From contig CACYVC010000018.1 in NCBI GenBank assembly GCA_902777835.1, positions 1-54,935 on the forward strand: a DNA stretch of 54,935 nt, read 5' to 3'. Positions 25,305 to 32,279 of the stretch are shown here, piece after piece (within the stretch, counting starts at the first letter, position 1; every line of letters starts with the position of its first letter). Made by a program: the position numbers and the translations under genes. The DNA comes from an uncultured Bacteroidales bacterium. Lineage in GTDB: Bacteria > Bacteroidota > Bacteroidia > Bacteroidales > Muribaculaceae. The notes under the pieces were generated by a model that saw only the letters and a program-made list of their open reading frames with translations, ran no database searches and had not been told where the DNA came from.

Positions 25305-25336
25305 CAAAGTTATATAATAATGCCGTTTTTTTCAAA
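25305..25336 (-). promoter_or_regulatory. Promoter of the MscS-type channel gene
   Basis: Minus-strand TTTG (plus 25333-25336), exactly 20-bp spacer, TAACTTTG (plus 25305-25312). It lies inside the gap to the next upstream gene and supports the ATG at 25282 as start. Confidence 0.7.
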
Positions 25337-25342
25337 AATTTG

Positions 25343-25783
25343 TCAGTGCAGAATCTGGTTGATTGCGAGGATGGCGAATCCAGTGATAAGGATTGCGAGA
25401 AGGATCTTGTAGATTGTGCTGCTCACCATGCGCTCAAGCATGAGGTGGAGAGTTTCGAGGTTAGCGACTTTGCCGTGGCAGCATTGCTGGGCTATGGTAG
25501 CAAGGCGCTTGCTGCTGAGGGTGCTGAAGGGGATGACATAGCGTAGGACGTGACCATAGTTGATGATGTTCTGCGCCTCATCGCTGCTGGCGTCAACGAT
25601 TCTCACGTGCTTGCCATCGCTGCTAAGCTCTATCGACCGGATGTTGAGAGAGTGGCCGGTGCTGCCGCTATCTCTCCACTCGATAAGAGCCTCAACCAGT
25701 GGTTGCAGCAAGCTATACAAAGCACGCGGTGAGATGCTTTTCTCGCCGCGTGCCAGTATTTTGTCCAGAGGAATGAACTCCAT
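25343..25783 (-). CDS. Small tail-anchored protein, possibly a degenerate protein-kinase C-lobe
   Basis: 146 residues; I do not recognise a firm family. The C-terminus (about 124-143, KILLAILITGFAILAIN) is a single membrane anchor. The middle (SPRALYSLLQPLVEALIEW, then SIELSSDGKHVRIVDAS) is reminiscent of the helix-E/catalytic-loop/DFG stretch of Ser/Thr kinases, but the HRD, the metal-binding Asn and DFG are not preserved, so any kinase activity would be lost. This is speculative. It follows the zinc-ribbon membrane protein by 31 bp on the same strand, and the two are probably co-expressed. Its stop lies a few bases past the mscS promoter. Confidence 0.55.
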   Translation of the reverse strand: MEFIPLDKILARGEKSISPRALYSLLQPLVEALIEWRDSGSTGHSLNIRSIELSSDGKHVRIVDASSDEAQNIINYGHVLRYVIPFSTLSSKRLATIAQQCCHGKVANLETLHLMLERMVSSTIYKILLAILITGFAILAINQILH

Positions 25784-25814
25784 AATTGTGTTGAAGGTTT
25801 TGCTTGCAGTAGTG

Positions 25815-27131
25815 TTAAGGAGCCTTTGGTTCTTCTTTCTTTTGCTCCTCCTTCTTGGGTTCCTCCTTCTTCTCGGGTTGAGGAGCAGCCTCGGTGTTAA
25901 CGATTTGCCCTGTGTTGAGGTTTACTCGCTTGCGAGTGTCGTCGTTGTTGCGAATGCTGATGATGCCATTTGCAGTGTCATAGAAGCCAATGTCCTTAGC
26001 GCCACCGCCATGTATCTTAGAGTTTTGGCCAGTAGCTGTATTATAACTTACCACGCTACCGTTTTTAAGAAGCATAACTTTGAAGTTTCCAGCACGCACG
26101 GTCTTAGCGACATCTTCAATCTTGAACATTGCGTCGTCTTTGTCTTTAACCTCGGTCACTGCCGAATTCTCGGGTTGCTCAGGCTTAACTTCCTCAGCTG
26201 GTTTCTCTTCTTCAACAGGTTGTTCCTCCTCTTTCTTCTCTTCCTCTTCGGCTTGTTGTTCCTCGCCCTGGAAGCGAATGATGCGTATGAAGTTGCGTGC
26301 TGTCTCGTTCATCCATTTCACTACCTCGCTAGAGCCAGTTGCCGGGTTGCAGACGATCACCCTCTCGCTGTTGACGTTCTGGAATTCACCCTCGTAGGTT
26401 GCGGTGGTGATGGCGCGAGTCTCAACGTCATACATGTTGAGCACCACCTGTGCTTTGCTTTGATCGCCCGAGGGAGTTTGCATAAAGGCATAGAAGAAAT
26501 ATTTCTTTCCGCCTATCGTCACCACTTGTGGAATGATATCTCGGCCAGCCATCATCTTGTCTTGGTCGAAGGTCACGTCATAGCCTGCTGTGGAAATTTG
26601 CTTGATGTTCTCGGGATCGATGGTCCACTTGCCTTCTTTCTTGGTGAGTTTGTAGATTTTGTAGAACTCGCCAGTCTTTTGTGTGATACCCACAATGACA
26701 TCGTTGGTGCCAGGCTGTGAGCCTGTAACGCGCGAAGCATAGACTATGCGCGCTCCGTCGCCCACATAGTTAAAGTCGTTGAGGGCGCGTTGCAGCGTGT
26801 CGGCACAGGCGGCTGCACTCTCGTCAACGGTGGTCAGAGGACCAGCTTGTCGAGTGGTCTTGTTGCAGCGTGTGCAATAAACTAGAGTGCAGAAACCTAT
26901 CACAGCAAGAGCAATGAGTGCATAGATTGTATAGTTCTTGCCACCATTGTTCTTCTTGTTGTTTTGGCGTTGCTCAATTCTAGTTGTATGAGCATTGTTC
27001 CAGTCGTCATCTTGTTCATAACGGCTGTTTCTGCTATAGTTTTCGGGTTCAATTCTGTTGCCGCAGCGGTTGCAAAAAGCAGAGCCTTCGGGCACTGAAT
27101 TCCCACATTTGGGACATGTGATTTTACTCAT
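25815..27131 (-). CDS. Zinc-ribbon, single-pass membrane protein with Glu/Lys/Pro-rich tail
   Basis: 438 residues from the ATG at 27131 (an upstream TTG is in frame). A zinc ribbon opens the chain, CPKC at 6-9 and CNRC at 20-23, then a polar linker, one membrane segment (about 69-88, IYALIALAVIGFCTLVYC) and an extracytoplasmic domain of about 200 residues. A Glu/Gln/Pro-rich spacer (about 285-330) and a further beta domain follow, ending in EEPKKEEQKKEE. No enzyme motif is seen. Function unknown; zinc-ribbon-TM proteins of this sort are common in Bacteroidales. The low-complexity tail creates a long antisense frame that is not a gene. It leads an operon with 25343-25783. Confidence 0.75.
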   Translation of the reverse strand: MSKITCPKCGNSVPEGSAFCNRCGNRIEPENYSRNSRYEQDDDWNNAHTTRIEQRQNNKKNNGGKNYTIYALIALAVIGFCTLVYCTRCNKTTRQAGPLTTVDESAAACADTLQRALNDFNYVGDGARIVYASRVTGSQPGTNDVIVGITQKTGEFYKIYKLTKKEGKWTIDPENIKQISTAGYDVTFDQDKMMAGRDIIPQVVTIGGKKYFFYAFMQTPSGDQSKAQVVLNMYDVETRAITTATYEGEFQNVNSERVIVCNPATGSSEVVKWMNETARNFIRIIRFQGEEQQAEEEEKKEEEQPVEEEKPAEEVKPEQPENSAVTEVKDKDDAMFKIEDVAKTVRAGNFKVMLLKNGSVVSYNTATGQNSKIHGGGAKDIGFYDTANGIISIRNNDDTRKRVNLNTGQIVNTEAAPQPEKKEEPKKEEQKKEEPKAP

Positions 27132-27169
27132 ATACAAGTTTTATTTTTAGTAATTCTTATTTTTCTTTG

Positions 27170-27201
27170 CAAAAGTAAGATAAATATCTAAGTCACGCAA
27201 A
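27170..27201 (-). promoter_or_regulatory. Promoter of the zinc-ribbon protein gene
   Basis: Minus-strand TTTG (plus 27198-27201), 20-bp spacer, TACTTTTG (plus 27170-27177), 39 bp before the ATG at 27131. Confidence 0.7.
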
Positions 27202-27268
27202 AAAAGTTGCATGTTTTGTGCTTTTTTCATGGCAAGTTTTGGAAAATTGTGTGAAAACCTGCAATGGC

Positions 27269-27299
27269 TTGCACAATATTAATAAATGTCCTACCTTTG
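27269..27299 (+). promoter_or_regulatory. Promoter of the SDR gene
   Basis: TTG at 27269-27271, 20-bp spacer, TACCTTTG at 27292-27299. It sits just upstream of the ATG at 27322 and inside a longer in-frame extension, so it settles the start. It is divergent from the promoter at 27170-27201. Confidence 0.72.
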
Positions 27300-27321
27300 C
27301 AAGGCTTATAACTTGATAATT

Positions 27322-28047
27322 ATGAAAAAAGCTATAATAATAGGAGCCTCATCGGGACTGGGATACGAAGTGGCAAGATTGCTGCTTGAGCAGGGGTGGA
27401 CCCTTGGCGTGGCAGCGCGCAGGCTTGAGAAGCTGGAACAGTTGCGCGACACCGCCCCCGAAAAGGTGCAGACACAAGTTATAGATGTTACGAGCGATGA
27501 TGCCCCAGCGCATCTGCAGGAGCTTATCGACAAAGTTGGGGGCATGGATCTTTTATTCTATGCTTCGGGAGTCGGCAACCAGAATATGGAACTGGAGCCG
27601 GACATAGAGCTCAAAACAGTGAATACCAATGGACTGGGTTTTGCGCGTATGATAGGGGCTGCCTATCGCTACATGGCAGCGCATGGTGGAGGGCACATAA
27701 CCGCCATCAGCAGCATTGCTGGCACTAAGGGACTTGGCGCGGCACCTTCTTATTCTGCTACCAAAGCTTTCCAAGGCACTTATCTGCAAGCTCTCGAGCA
27801 GCAAGCCAATATGCGTGGACTGAACATCCGTTTTACCGATCTGCGGCCAGGTTTTGTCGCTACGCCATTACTTGGCGACAACCCTAAATACCCTATGCTC
27901 CTCGACACTAAAAAAGTGGCGCGGGAAATAGTGCGTGCCATCAACAAGGGCAAGCATGTGCATGTCATCGACTGGCGCTGGCGCATCGCCACAGCCATGT
28001 GGCGCCGCATCCCAAGATGGATATGGAGAAGGCTTAAAGTGAAGTAG
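27322..28047 (+). CDS. Short-chain dehydrogenase/reductase (SDR)
   Basis: 241 residues with the classical SDR core. The cofactor motif IIGASSGLGYEVA (about residues 4-16), the NTNG-like segment VNTNGLGFA, the catalytic Ser (ISSIAGTKG) and YSATK (Tyr and Lys of the YxxxK active site, about 148-152) are all present. It should reduce or oxidise a small carbonyl/alcohol with NAD(P)H; the substrate is unknown. A basic C-terminal helix (WRWRIATAMWRRIPRW) is unusual and may contact a membrane. Translation start is chosen at 27322 because the promoter lies upstream of it. The stop TAG overlaps the first unit of a heptamer array. Confidence 0.9.
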   Translation: MKKAIIIGASSGLGYEVARLLLEQGWTLGVAARRLEKLEQLRDTAPEKVQTQVIDVTSDDAPAHLQELIDKVGGMDLLFYASGVGNQNMELEPDIELKTVNTNGLGFARMIGAAYRYMAAHGGGHITAISSIAGTKGLGAAPSYSATKAFQGTYLQALEQQANMRGLNIRFTDLRPGFVATPLLGDNPKYPMLLDTKKVAREIVRAINKGKHVHVIDWRWRIATAMWRRIPRWIWRRLKVK

Positions 28048-28101
28048 TTCATAGTTCACAGTTCATAGTTAAGAGTTCACAGTTAAGAGTTCATAGTTGA
28101 G
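28046..28101 (+). repeat. Eight 7-bp repeats (AGTTCAT/AGTTCAC/AGTTAAG) starting in a stop codon
   Basis: Units in unbroken register from 28046 to 28101. The first begins at the second base of the SDR stop TAG (28045-28047). This is the left arm of a composite element that continues to the next start codon. Confidence 0.85.
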
Positions 28102-28108
28102 TTTAGAA

Positions 28109-28144
28109 TCTAGAAATTCTAGATTTTCTAGAAGTTCTAGAAAA
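28109..28144 (+). repeat. Four 9-bp repeats (TCTAGAANN)
   Basis: TCTAGAAAT, TCTAGATTT, TCTAGAAGT and TCTAGAAAA form the centre of the composite element between the SDR and RNase H genes. Confidence 0.82.
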
Positions 28145-28165
28145 ACTGATAATTGATAACTATAT
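28145..28165 (+). repeat. 7-bp repeats (ACTGATA type) overlapping a start codon
   Basis: ACTGATA, ATTGATA and ACTATAT; the last unit contains the first two bases of the ATG at 28164. These resemble the reverse complement of the AGTTCAT arm at 28046-28101. Confidence 0.7.
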
Positions 28166-28820
28166 GTCGAGTAATAAGAGAAAATGGTATGTTGTGTGGA
28201 TAGGCACCGAGACGGGCGTCTGTGATACTTGGGCTGAGTGCCAGCTGCGTACAAAGGGCTATCCAGGAGCACGTTACAAGAGTTTCGACAGTCAAGAGGA
28301 GGCTGTCGAGGCTTGGCGCAATGGATATGAAGAGGAGGCGCGGCAAGTGTTGCGTGCAATAGCCAATGCACCCCGTCGCAAGGATGAGGTGGATTACACC
28401 CAGATTCCTGAAATTATCCCTGGCAGTTGGGCGGTAGATGCGGCGTGCAGCAAGAACCCAGGTTTGATGGAATATCGTGGTGTGGATGTATATACCGGTG
28501 CACAGATTTTCCACCAGGGACCCTTTGAACAAGGCACCAACAACATTGGTGAGTTCCTTGCCATAGTACACGCCTTAGCAATGCTCTACAACCGTGGCGA
28601 CAGCACTACAGCCATCTATAGCGACAGCCTCACAGCACAGATATGGGTGCGCAAGCGCAAATGCGGCACAAAACTCGAGCGAACCGAGAAGAATGCACGA
28701 CTGCTCGACATCGTGTTGCGCGCCGAGCAATGGCTGCTGACACACCAAACGCAAAATCCCATCTATAAATGGCAAACCGACAAATGGGGTGAAATTCCCG
28801 CCGACTTCGGACGGAAGTGA
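28164..28820 (+). CDS. Ribonuclease H family protein with viroplasmin-like N-terminus
   Basis: 218 residues. Residues 1-55 form a caulimovirus viroplasmin-like domain (KWYVVWIGTETGVCDTWAEC, GARYKSFDSQEEAVEAW), an RNA/hybrid-binding module often attached to type 1 RNase H. The RNase H domain starts near 85 with the active-site Asp in SWAVDAACS, then Glu in NNIGEFLAIVHAL, Asp in YSDSLTAQIW and a final Asp in the TDKWGEIPADFG stretch. It would remove RNA from RNA-DNA hybrids in the cytoplasm. It is the next gene after the SDR across the composite repeat and may be co-transcribed. This type is widespread in Bacteroidales. Confidence 0.92.
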   Translation: MSSNKRKWYVVWIGTETGVCDTWAECQLRTKGYPGARYKSFDSQEEAVEAWRNGYEEEARQVLRAIANAPRRKDEVDYTQIPEIIPGSWAVDAACSKNPGLMEYRGVDVYTGAQIFHQGPFEQGTNNIGEFLAIVHALAMLYNRGDSTTAIYSDSLTAQIWVRKRKCGTKLERTEKNARLLDIVLRAEQWLLTHQTQNPIYKWQTDKWGEIPADFGRK

Positions 28821-28901
28821 GATGGCAGGCTAACTAGGGACAAGCTGACAAGAAAACAGTGTTTTAAAGGACAAGAATACAGAGGAATTTCAAGCAAAAC
28901 A

Positions 28902-28936
28902 AAAGAGAGCCAACTCTTAACGAGCTGACTCTCTTT
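28902..28936 (-). terminator. Terminator of tRNA-Gln
   Basis: AAAGAGAG (28902-28909) pairs with CTCTCTTT (28929-28936). On the minus strand the second arm runs into TTTTGTTTTG, so it terminates the minus-strand tRNA transcript. A short inner CTC/GAG pairing is also possible. Confidence 0.55.
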
Positions 28937-28939
28937 GTG

Positions 28940-29010
28940 TTGGCCTACCCGGATTCGAACCAGGAAATGCGGCACCAAAAACCGTTGTGTTACCGTTACA
29001 CTATAGGCCA
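28940..29010 (-). tRNA. tRNA-Gln (TTG anticodon)
   Basis: 71 nt on the minus strand. The acceptor stem TGGCCTA/TAGGCCA is perfect with discriminator A. The T arm has GGTTCGAATCC, and the anticodon loop reads TTTTGGT with TTG at positions 34-36. The U1-A72 pair and overall length are typical of tRNA-Gln. A promoter is at 29049-29080 and a hairpin terminator follows the 3' end. CCA is not encoded. Confidence 0.92.
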
Positions 29011-29048
29011 ATCCTAACATCATGAGACCAGAAGTCCCAAATGCGGTG

Positions 29049-29080
29049 CAAAATTACACTAGTTTGCGCAATCTACCAAA
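29049..29080 (-). promoter_or_regulatory. Promoter of tRNA-Gln
   Basis: Minus-strand TTTG (plus 29077-29080), 20-bp spacer, TAATTTTG (plus 29049-29056); the tRNA begins about 38 bp downstream. Confidence 0.7.
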
Positions 29081-29195
29081 TTTTTCGCAATTTTTTTTGT
29101 TTTTGTTATATGAATTACAAACAAATTCAGTCAATTTATCCATTAGCAAATAGGGCACAAATTTTTTACCTAATAAAAAATAAGTATATATATGT

Positions 29196-29227
29196 TTTGT
29201 GGTTTACTGTTTTTTTTGTTATTTTTG
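29196..29227 (+). promoter_or_regulatory. Promoter of the first BspA-type gene
   Basis: TTTG at 29196-29199, 20-bp spacer, TATTTTTG at 29220-29227, 50 bp before the ATG at 29278. Confidence 0.7.
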
Positions 29228-29277
29228 CAAGCTATTAGTTGACAATCGATATCAATAACCATCTAAAATAAACAAAA

Positions 29278-32142
29278 ATGAAGCAATTATTATTACTCCT
29301 AATTATGGTGCTTCTTGCCATGACTGCAAGTGCCCAAACGACTTTCAACGACGGCACTTTCAACTATGAGCTCACGACGCTTAACACCACAGGTGAAACC
29401 GTAGCCAAGATTACCAGTTGGCATGCCATGCCGTCGGGTACTAACGTTACTGTAAATGTGCCTGGCTATGTCAATTACAACGGCACCCGCTATCGGGTCT
29501 ATGAAATCGGCATTATGGGACTTGCAGCCAATGACAACTCCCCAAACACCAATATTCGATCGATAGTGGTGGGGTACGGAGTTCAACGCATCAACAATTA
29601 TGCATTCCGTAGTCTGAATAATTTATATATGGTTCAACTACCAAGCTCTGTCAATTATTTAGGTTATGACATTTTCTGCAAGAACTCTGTTTTAACTTAT
29701 GTACTTTATGCAGGAGAAAATGTGCCTACTATCAGCAGTGGCACTTTCACAAGTGGCGCTTCTTCAAAAACATGTTCCACTGCAACCTATCGTGCGGCAA
29801 ATGCGCTGAAAGCCAACAGCCTGTGGAATGCGGCCTTCAGTACTATTGCTCGACATCGTGGCTACACAGTGGGTGATTTCAAGGCTTACAATTCCACCAA
29901 CGGCTGCTGGCAATACTACATGATCAAGAATGGCATCCCCTATAACGGCAACAGCAGCAACCCATCATTGCGCTCATCGTGCGTGCTGGTGGGAGCCACC
30001 TTTACCGACGGCTCAAACTATAGAATCAGTTTGCCCCAAAGTGTGGGTAATTCTGACAATAATTCACCAGGCGGCTATAAGTTCTATGGCGTTGCCGACA
30101 GCGCGTTCATAGGCAATACTTCCATCACTCAAGTGACTAATAATAGCACTATGGGCTATAGAATCGGTAACGCGGCATTCCGTAACTGTACCAGCCTACA
30201 AAGTGTGGATGTGCCAGTCGATACCATAGATATGTTTGCATTCTATGGTTGCACCAATCTTTACTCTGTTAATTTTAACAGCAGCTTGTGTAATCTGGTA
30301 TATTTGGGCAGTTATGCTTTTGGCAAATGTAATCTCTCGAGTGTGACAATTCCTCAAACAACCAAGTATATTGGATATGCACCTTTTTATGATAACTCAT
30401 TAATGACAAATATCACAGTCAATGCAAATAACCCAAATTATTGCAGCTATTTTAATGCTTTGTACAATAAGTCCAAGACCATACTCTATCAACTACCTGG
30501 TAATTGGCAGGATGGTGTTTTCGCCGAGACTCTGCAACGAGTGTATCAATATGCTGCAACAGGATGTAAATTTTCTACGCTCTATTTGCCTTATAATCTC
30601 AAAATCCTTGAACAATACGCATTTCAAAACTGTAAAAACTTAAAACTTGTACATTTCCCGTCGTCGGTCACTACAGTAAACGCTAATACCTTTGCTGGCT
30701 GCGATGCAATCAATCAGGTTGAATTTAACACGGTGACACCACCAGCAGGCGATATTTTCCCCGCAGTGACCGATAAAAGCAGTGTGGAACTTTACACACC
30801 GCATGAGGCATATTCTGCCTATGCCGCTAGCTCCATCTGGTCGCAATATAACCGCAAAACCGGCATCTTTGACCACCAGAACTGTTGGGATATAAGAAAT
30901 TATAATTTTAGATATACAGTAACATCCAACTCTCCCTATAGTAAAAATGGCTTCTCTGGCGATGGTACGGTTAAGGTTGTCAAGATACCTTCAAGTGGCT
31001 CTTTTTCCATTCCTTCGTCTCTTTCATATGCCGGCAAGAATTATGTGCCTAATGAGGTTGGGTATAGGGTAGGCCAACTCGTTGATGATATCATCATTAC
31101 TCAAGACCCAAGTATTACAACGATAGGCGATAATGCTTTTGAATATACATATCTGAAAAAAATGCCTTTTACAAATGTTGAGATTATCGGAAAACGTGCG
31201 TTCATGAATTGTTATAAGTTGAGTGTGGATTTAGGAACTGGTAGTACGCCATTGCCACATCTCAAGAATATAATGGAAGAGGCCTTTTCGGGGTCAGGAA
31301 TCACGGCATTTACAGCTCCAACTTGTCTTGAATATATTGGTTATAGTGCCTTTTCTAATTGTGACGATCTTCATGAGATTTTCCTGCCGCATATTGATGG
31401 CAAGCACACTCTCACCTGTGGCGACTACTTCTTTCATAATAACGCCAGCGACTTCAAGTGCTGGGTGGATTACCGACGACTGAATGACTTTATCAATAGT
31501 CTAATCAACTTGGATGAGTCAAAGGTGTTTCCTCATGCAAAGCTCGACAGCGAGTGGCAGACATTTGCATGCGTCAAACCTATCGACTTTGAGGGTTCAG
31601 GTTTGACGGTCTACACCGTGACAGCCTACAACCAGAGCGAAAAGAAAGCTATATTAAGCAATATCAATACATTAAAAGAACACCATGGTGCTGTGGTACA
31701 TGGCGAAGCCGATGGCACCTATTACAGGTTGAAATATTCTAGCTTGCTAAACAACCCCACTTCTGAATTTCTCCAAGGCGTCACTTATGACCAAACTGTA
31801 CACTCTGACAACACAACGAGTTGCTTCAAGTTCAATGCCAACTCTCTTGCGTTCGACAAGGTGACAACCAACACTGACTTTAATCGTGGTTATGCCTATC
31901 TCAAGATTCCAACTAGCCAGACTGGTGGCGCAACAACCATTATCACCAACCTTAGTGGCTCTGCGGTTGTTCCTGGTGACGTGAACGGCGACGGCGAGGT
32001 GACCGCGGCCGACATCACAGCGCTCTATGACGTGCTGCTCAACAATGACTACAGCCAAGTAGTCAACGGTGACCAAACTGGCGACGACATCATCACCGCC
32101 GCCGACGTGACTGCAGTTTACACTATCTTGCTGAGCAATTGA
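29278..32142 (+). CDS. BspA-type LRR_5 surface protein with C-terminal dockerin-like module (copy 1)
   Basis: 954 residues. A signal peptide (MKQLLLLLIMVLLAMTASAQ) is followed by two blocks of LRR_5 repeats of the TpLRR/BspA kind (IGNAAFRNCTSLQSVDVP, LGSYAFGKCNLSSVTIP, LEQYAFQNCKNLKLVHFP), which form a curved binding surface. The C-terminus (about 897-954) is a pair of dockerin-type Ca-binding loops (DVNGDGEVTAADITALYDVLL, then a second starting DQTGDD). Proteins of this kind act as adhesins or binding scaffolds on the cell surface. A paralogue follows at 32280. The two share near-identical DNA blocks within otherwise divergent sequence. No cohesin is in the window. A promoter lies at 29196-29227. 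Confidence 0.87.
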   Translation: MKQLLLLLIMVLLAMTASAQTTFNDGTFNYELTTLNTTGETVAKITSWHAMPSGTNVTVNVPGYVNYNGTRYRVYEIGIMGLAANDNSPNTNIRSIVVGYGVQRINNYAFRSLNNLYMVQLPSSVNYLGYDIFCKNSVLTYVLYAGENVPTISSGTFTSGASSKTCSTATYRAANALKANSLWNAAFSTIARHRGYTVGDFKAYNSTNGCWQYYMIKNGIPYNGNSSNPSLRSSCVLVGATFTDGSNYRISLPQSVGNSDNNSPGGYKFYGVADSAFIGNTSITQVTNNSTMGYRIGNAAFRNCTSLQSVDVPVDTIDMFAFYGCTNLYSVNFNSSLCNLVYLGSYAFGKCNLSSVTIPQTTKYIGYAPFYDNSLMTNITVNANNPNYCSYFNALYNKSKTILYQLPGNWQDGVFAETLQRVYQYAATGCKFSTLYLPYNLKILEQYAFQNCKNLKLVHFPSSVTTVNANTFAGCDAINQVEFNTVTPPAGDIFPAVTDKSSVELYTPHEAYSAYAASSIWSQYNRKTGIFDHQNCWDIRNYNFRYTVTSNSPYSKNGFSGDGTVKVVKIPSSGSFSIPSSLSYAGKNYVPNEVGYRVGQLVDDIIITQDPSITTIGDNAFEYTYLKKMPFTNVEIIGKRAFMNCYKLSVDLGTGSTPLPHLKNIMEEAFSGSGITAFTAPTCLEYIGYSAFSNCDDLHEIFLPHIDGKHTLTCGDYFFHNNASDFKCWVDYRRLNDFINSLINLDESKVFPHAKLDSEWQTFACVKPIDFEGSGLTVYTVTAYNQSEKKAILSNINTLKEHHGAVVHGEADGTYYRLKYSSLLNNPTSEFLQGVTYDQTVHSDNTTSCFKFNANSLAFDKVTTNTDFNRGYAYLKIPTSQTGGATTIITNLSGSAVVPGDVNGDGEVTAADITALYDVLLNNDYSQVVNGDQTGDDIITAADVTAVYTILLSN

Positions 32143-32175
32143 GGCAATGCATAATTGGGCTGCCCCTGACTTTTT

Positions 32176-32205
32176 AAAGAAGAAAATGGGCAAAAAATCT
32201 TCTTT
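32176..32205 (+). terminator. Weak hairpin between the two LRR genes
   Basis: AAAGAAGA (32176-32183) pairs with TCTTCTTT (32198-32205), followed by TATT. It may terminate or attenuate the first LRR gene; it lacks a GC-rich stem, so it is a weak candidate. Confidence 0.4.
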
Positions 32206-32279
32206 TATTGCCAGTTTACTTATTATTCACTATATTTTCACATCGTTAGCAACAAACAATAAACAAAAATAAAACCATC

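Larger units (their letters stand above)
28821..29277. other. 457-bp gap with a tRNA, its terminator and two promoters
   Basis: Contains a loose octamer repeat (28828-28849), a tRNA terminator hairpin, tRNA-Gln (-), the tRNA promoter and the promoter of the first LRR gene. No additional gene is seen in the AT-rich stretch 29081-29195. Confidence 0.6.

Noticed and set aside
25560-26720. 386-codon plus-strand frame opposite the zinc-ribbon gene
   Set aside because: Its Leu/Phe runs are the antisense of the Glu/Lys-rich tail; no promoter or family match.
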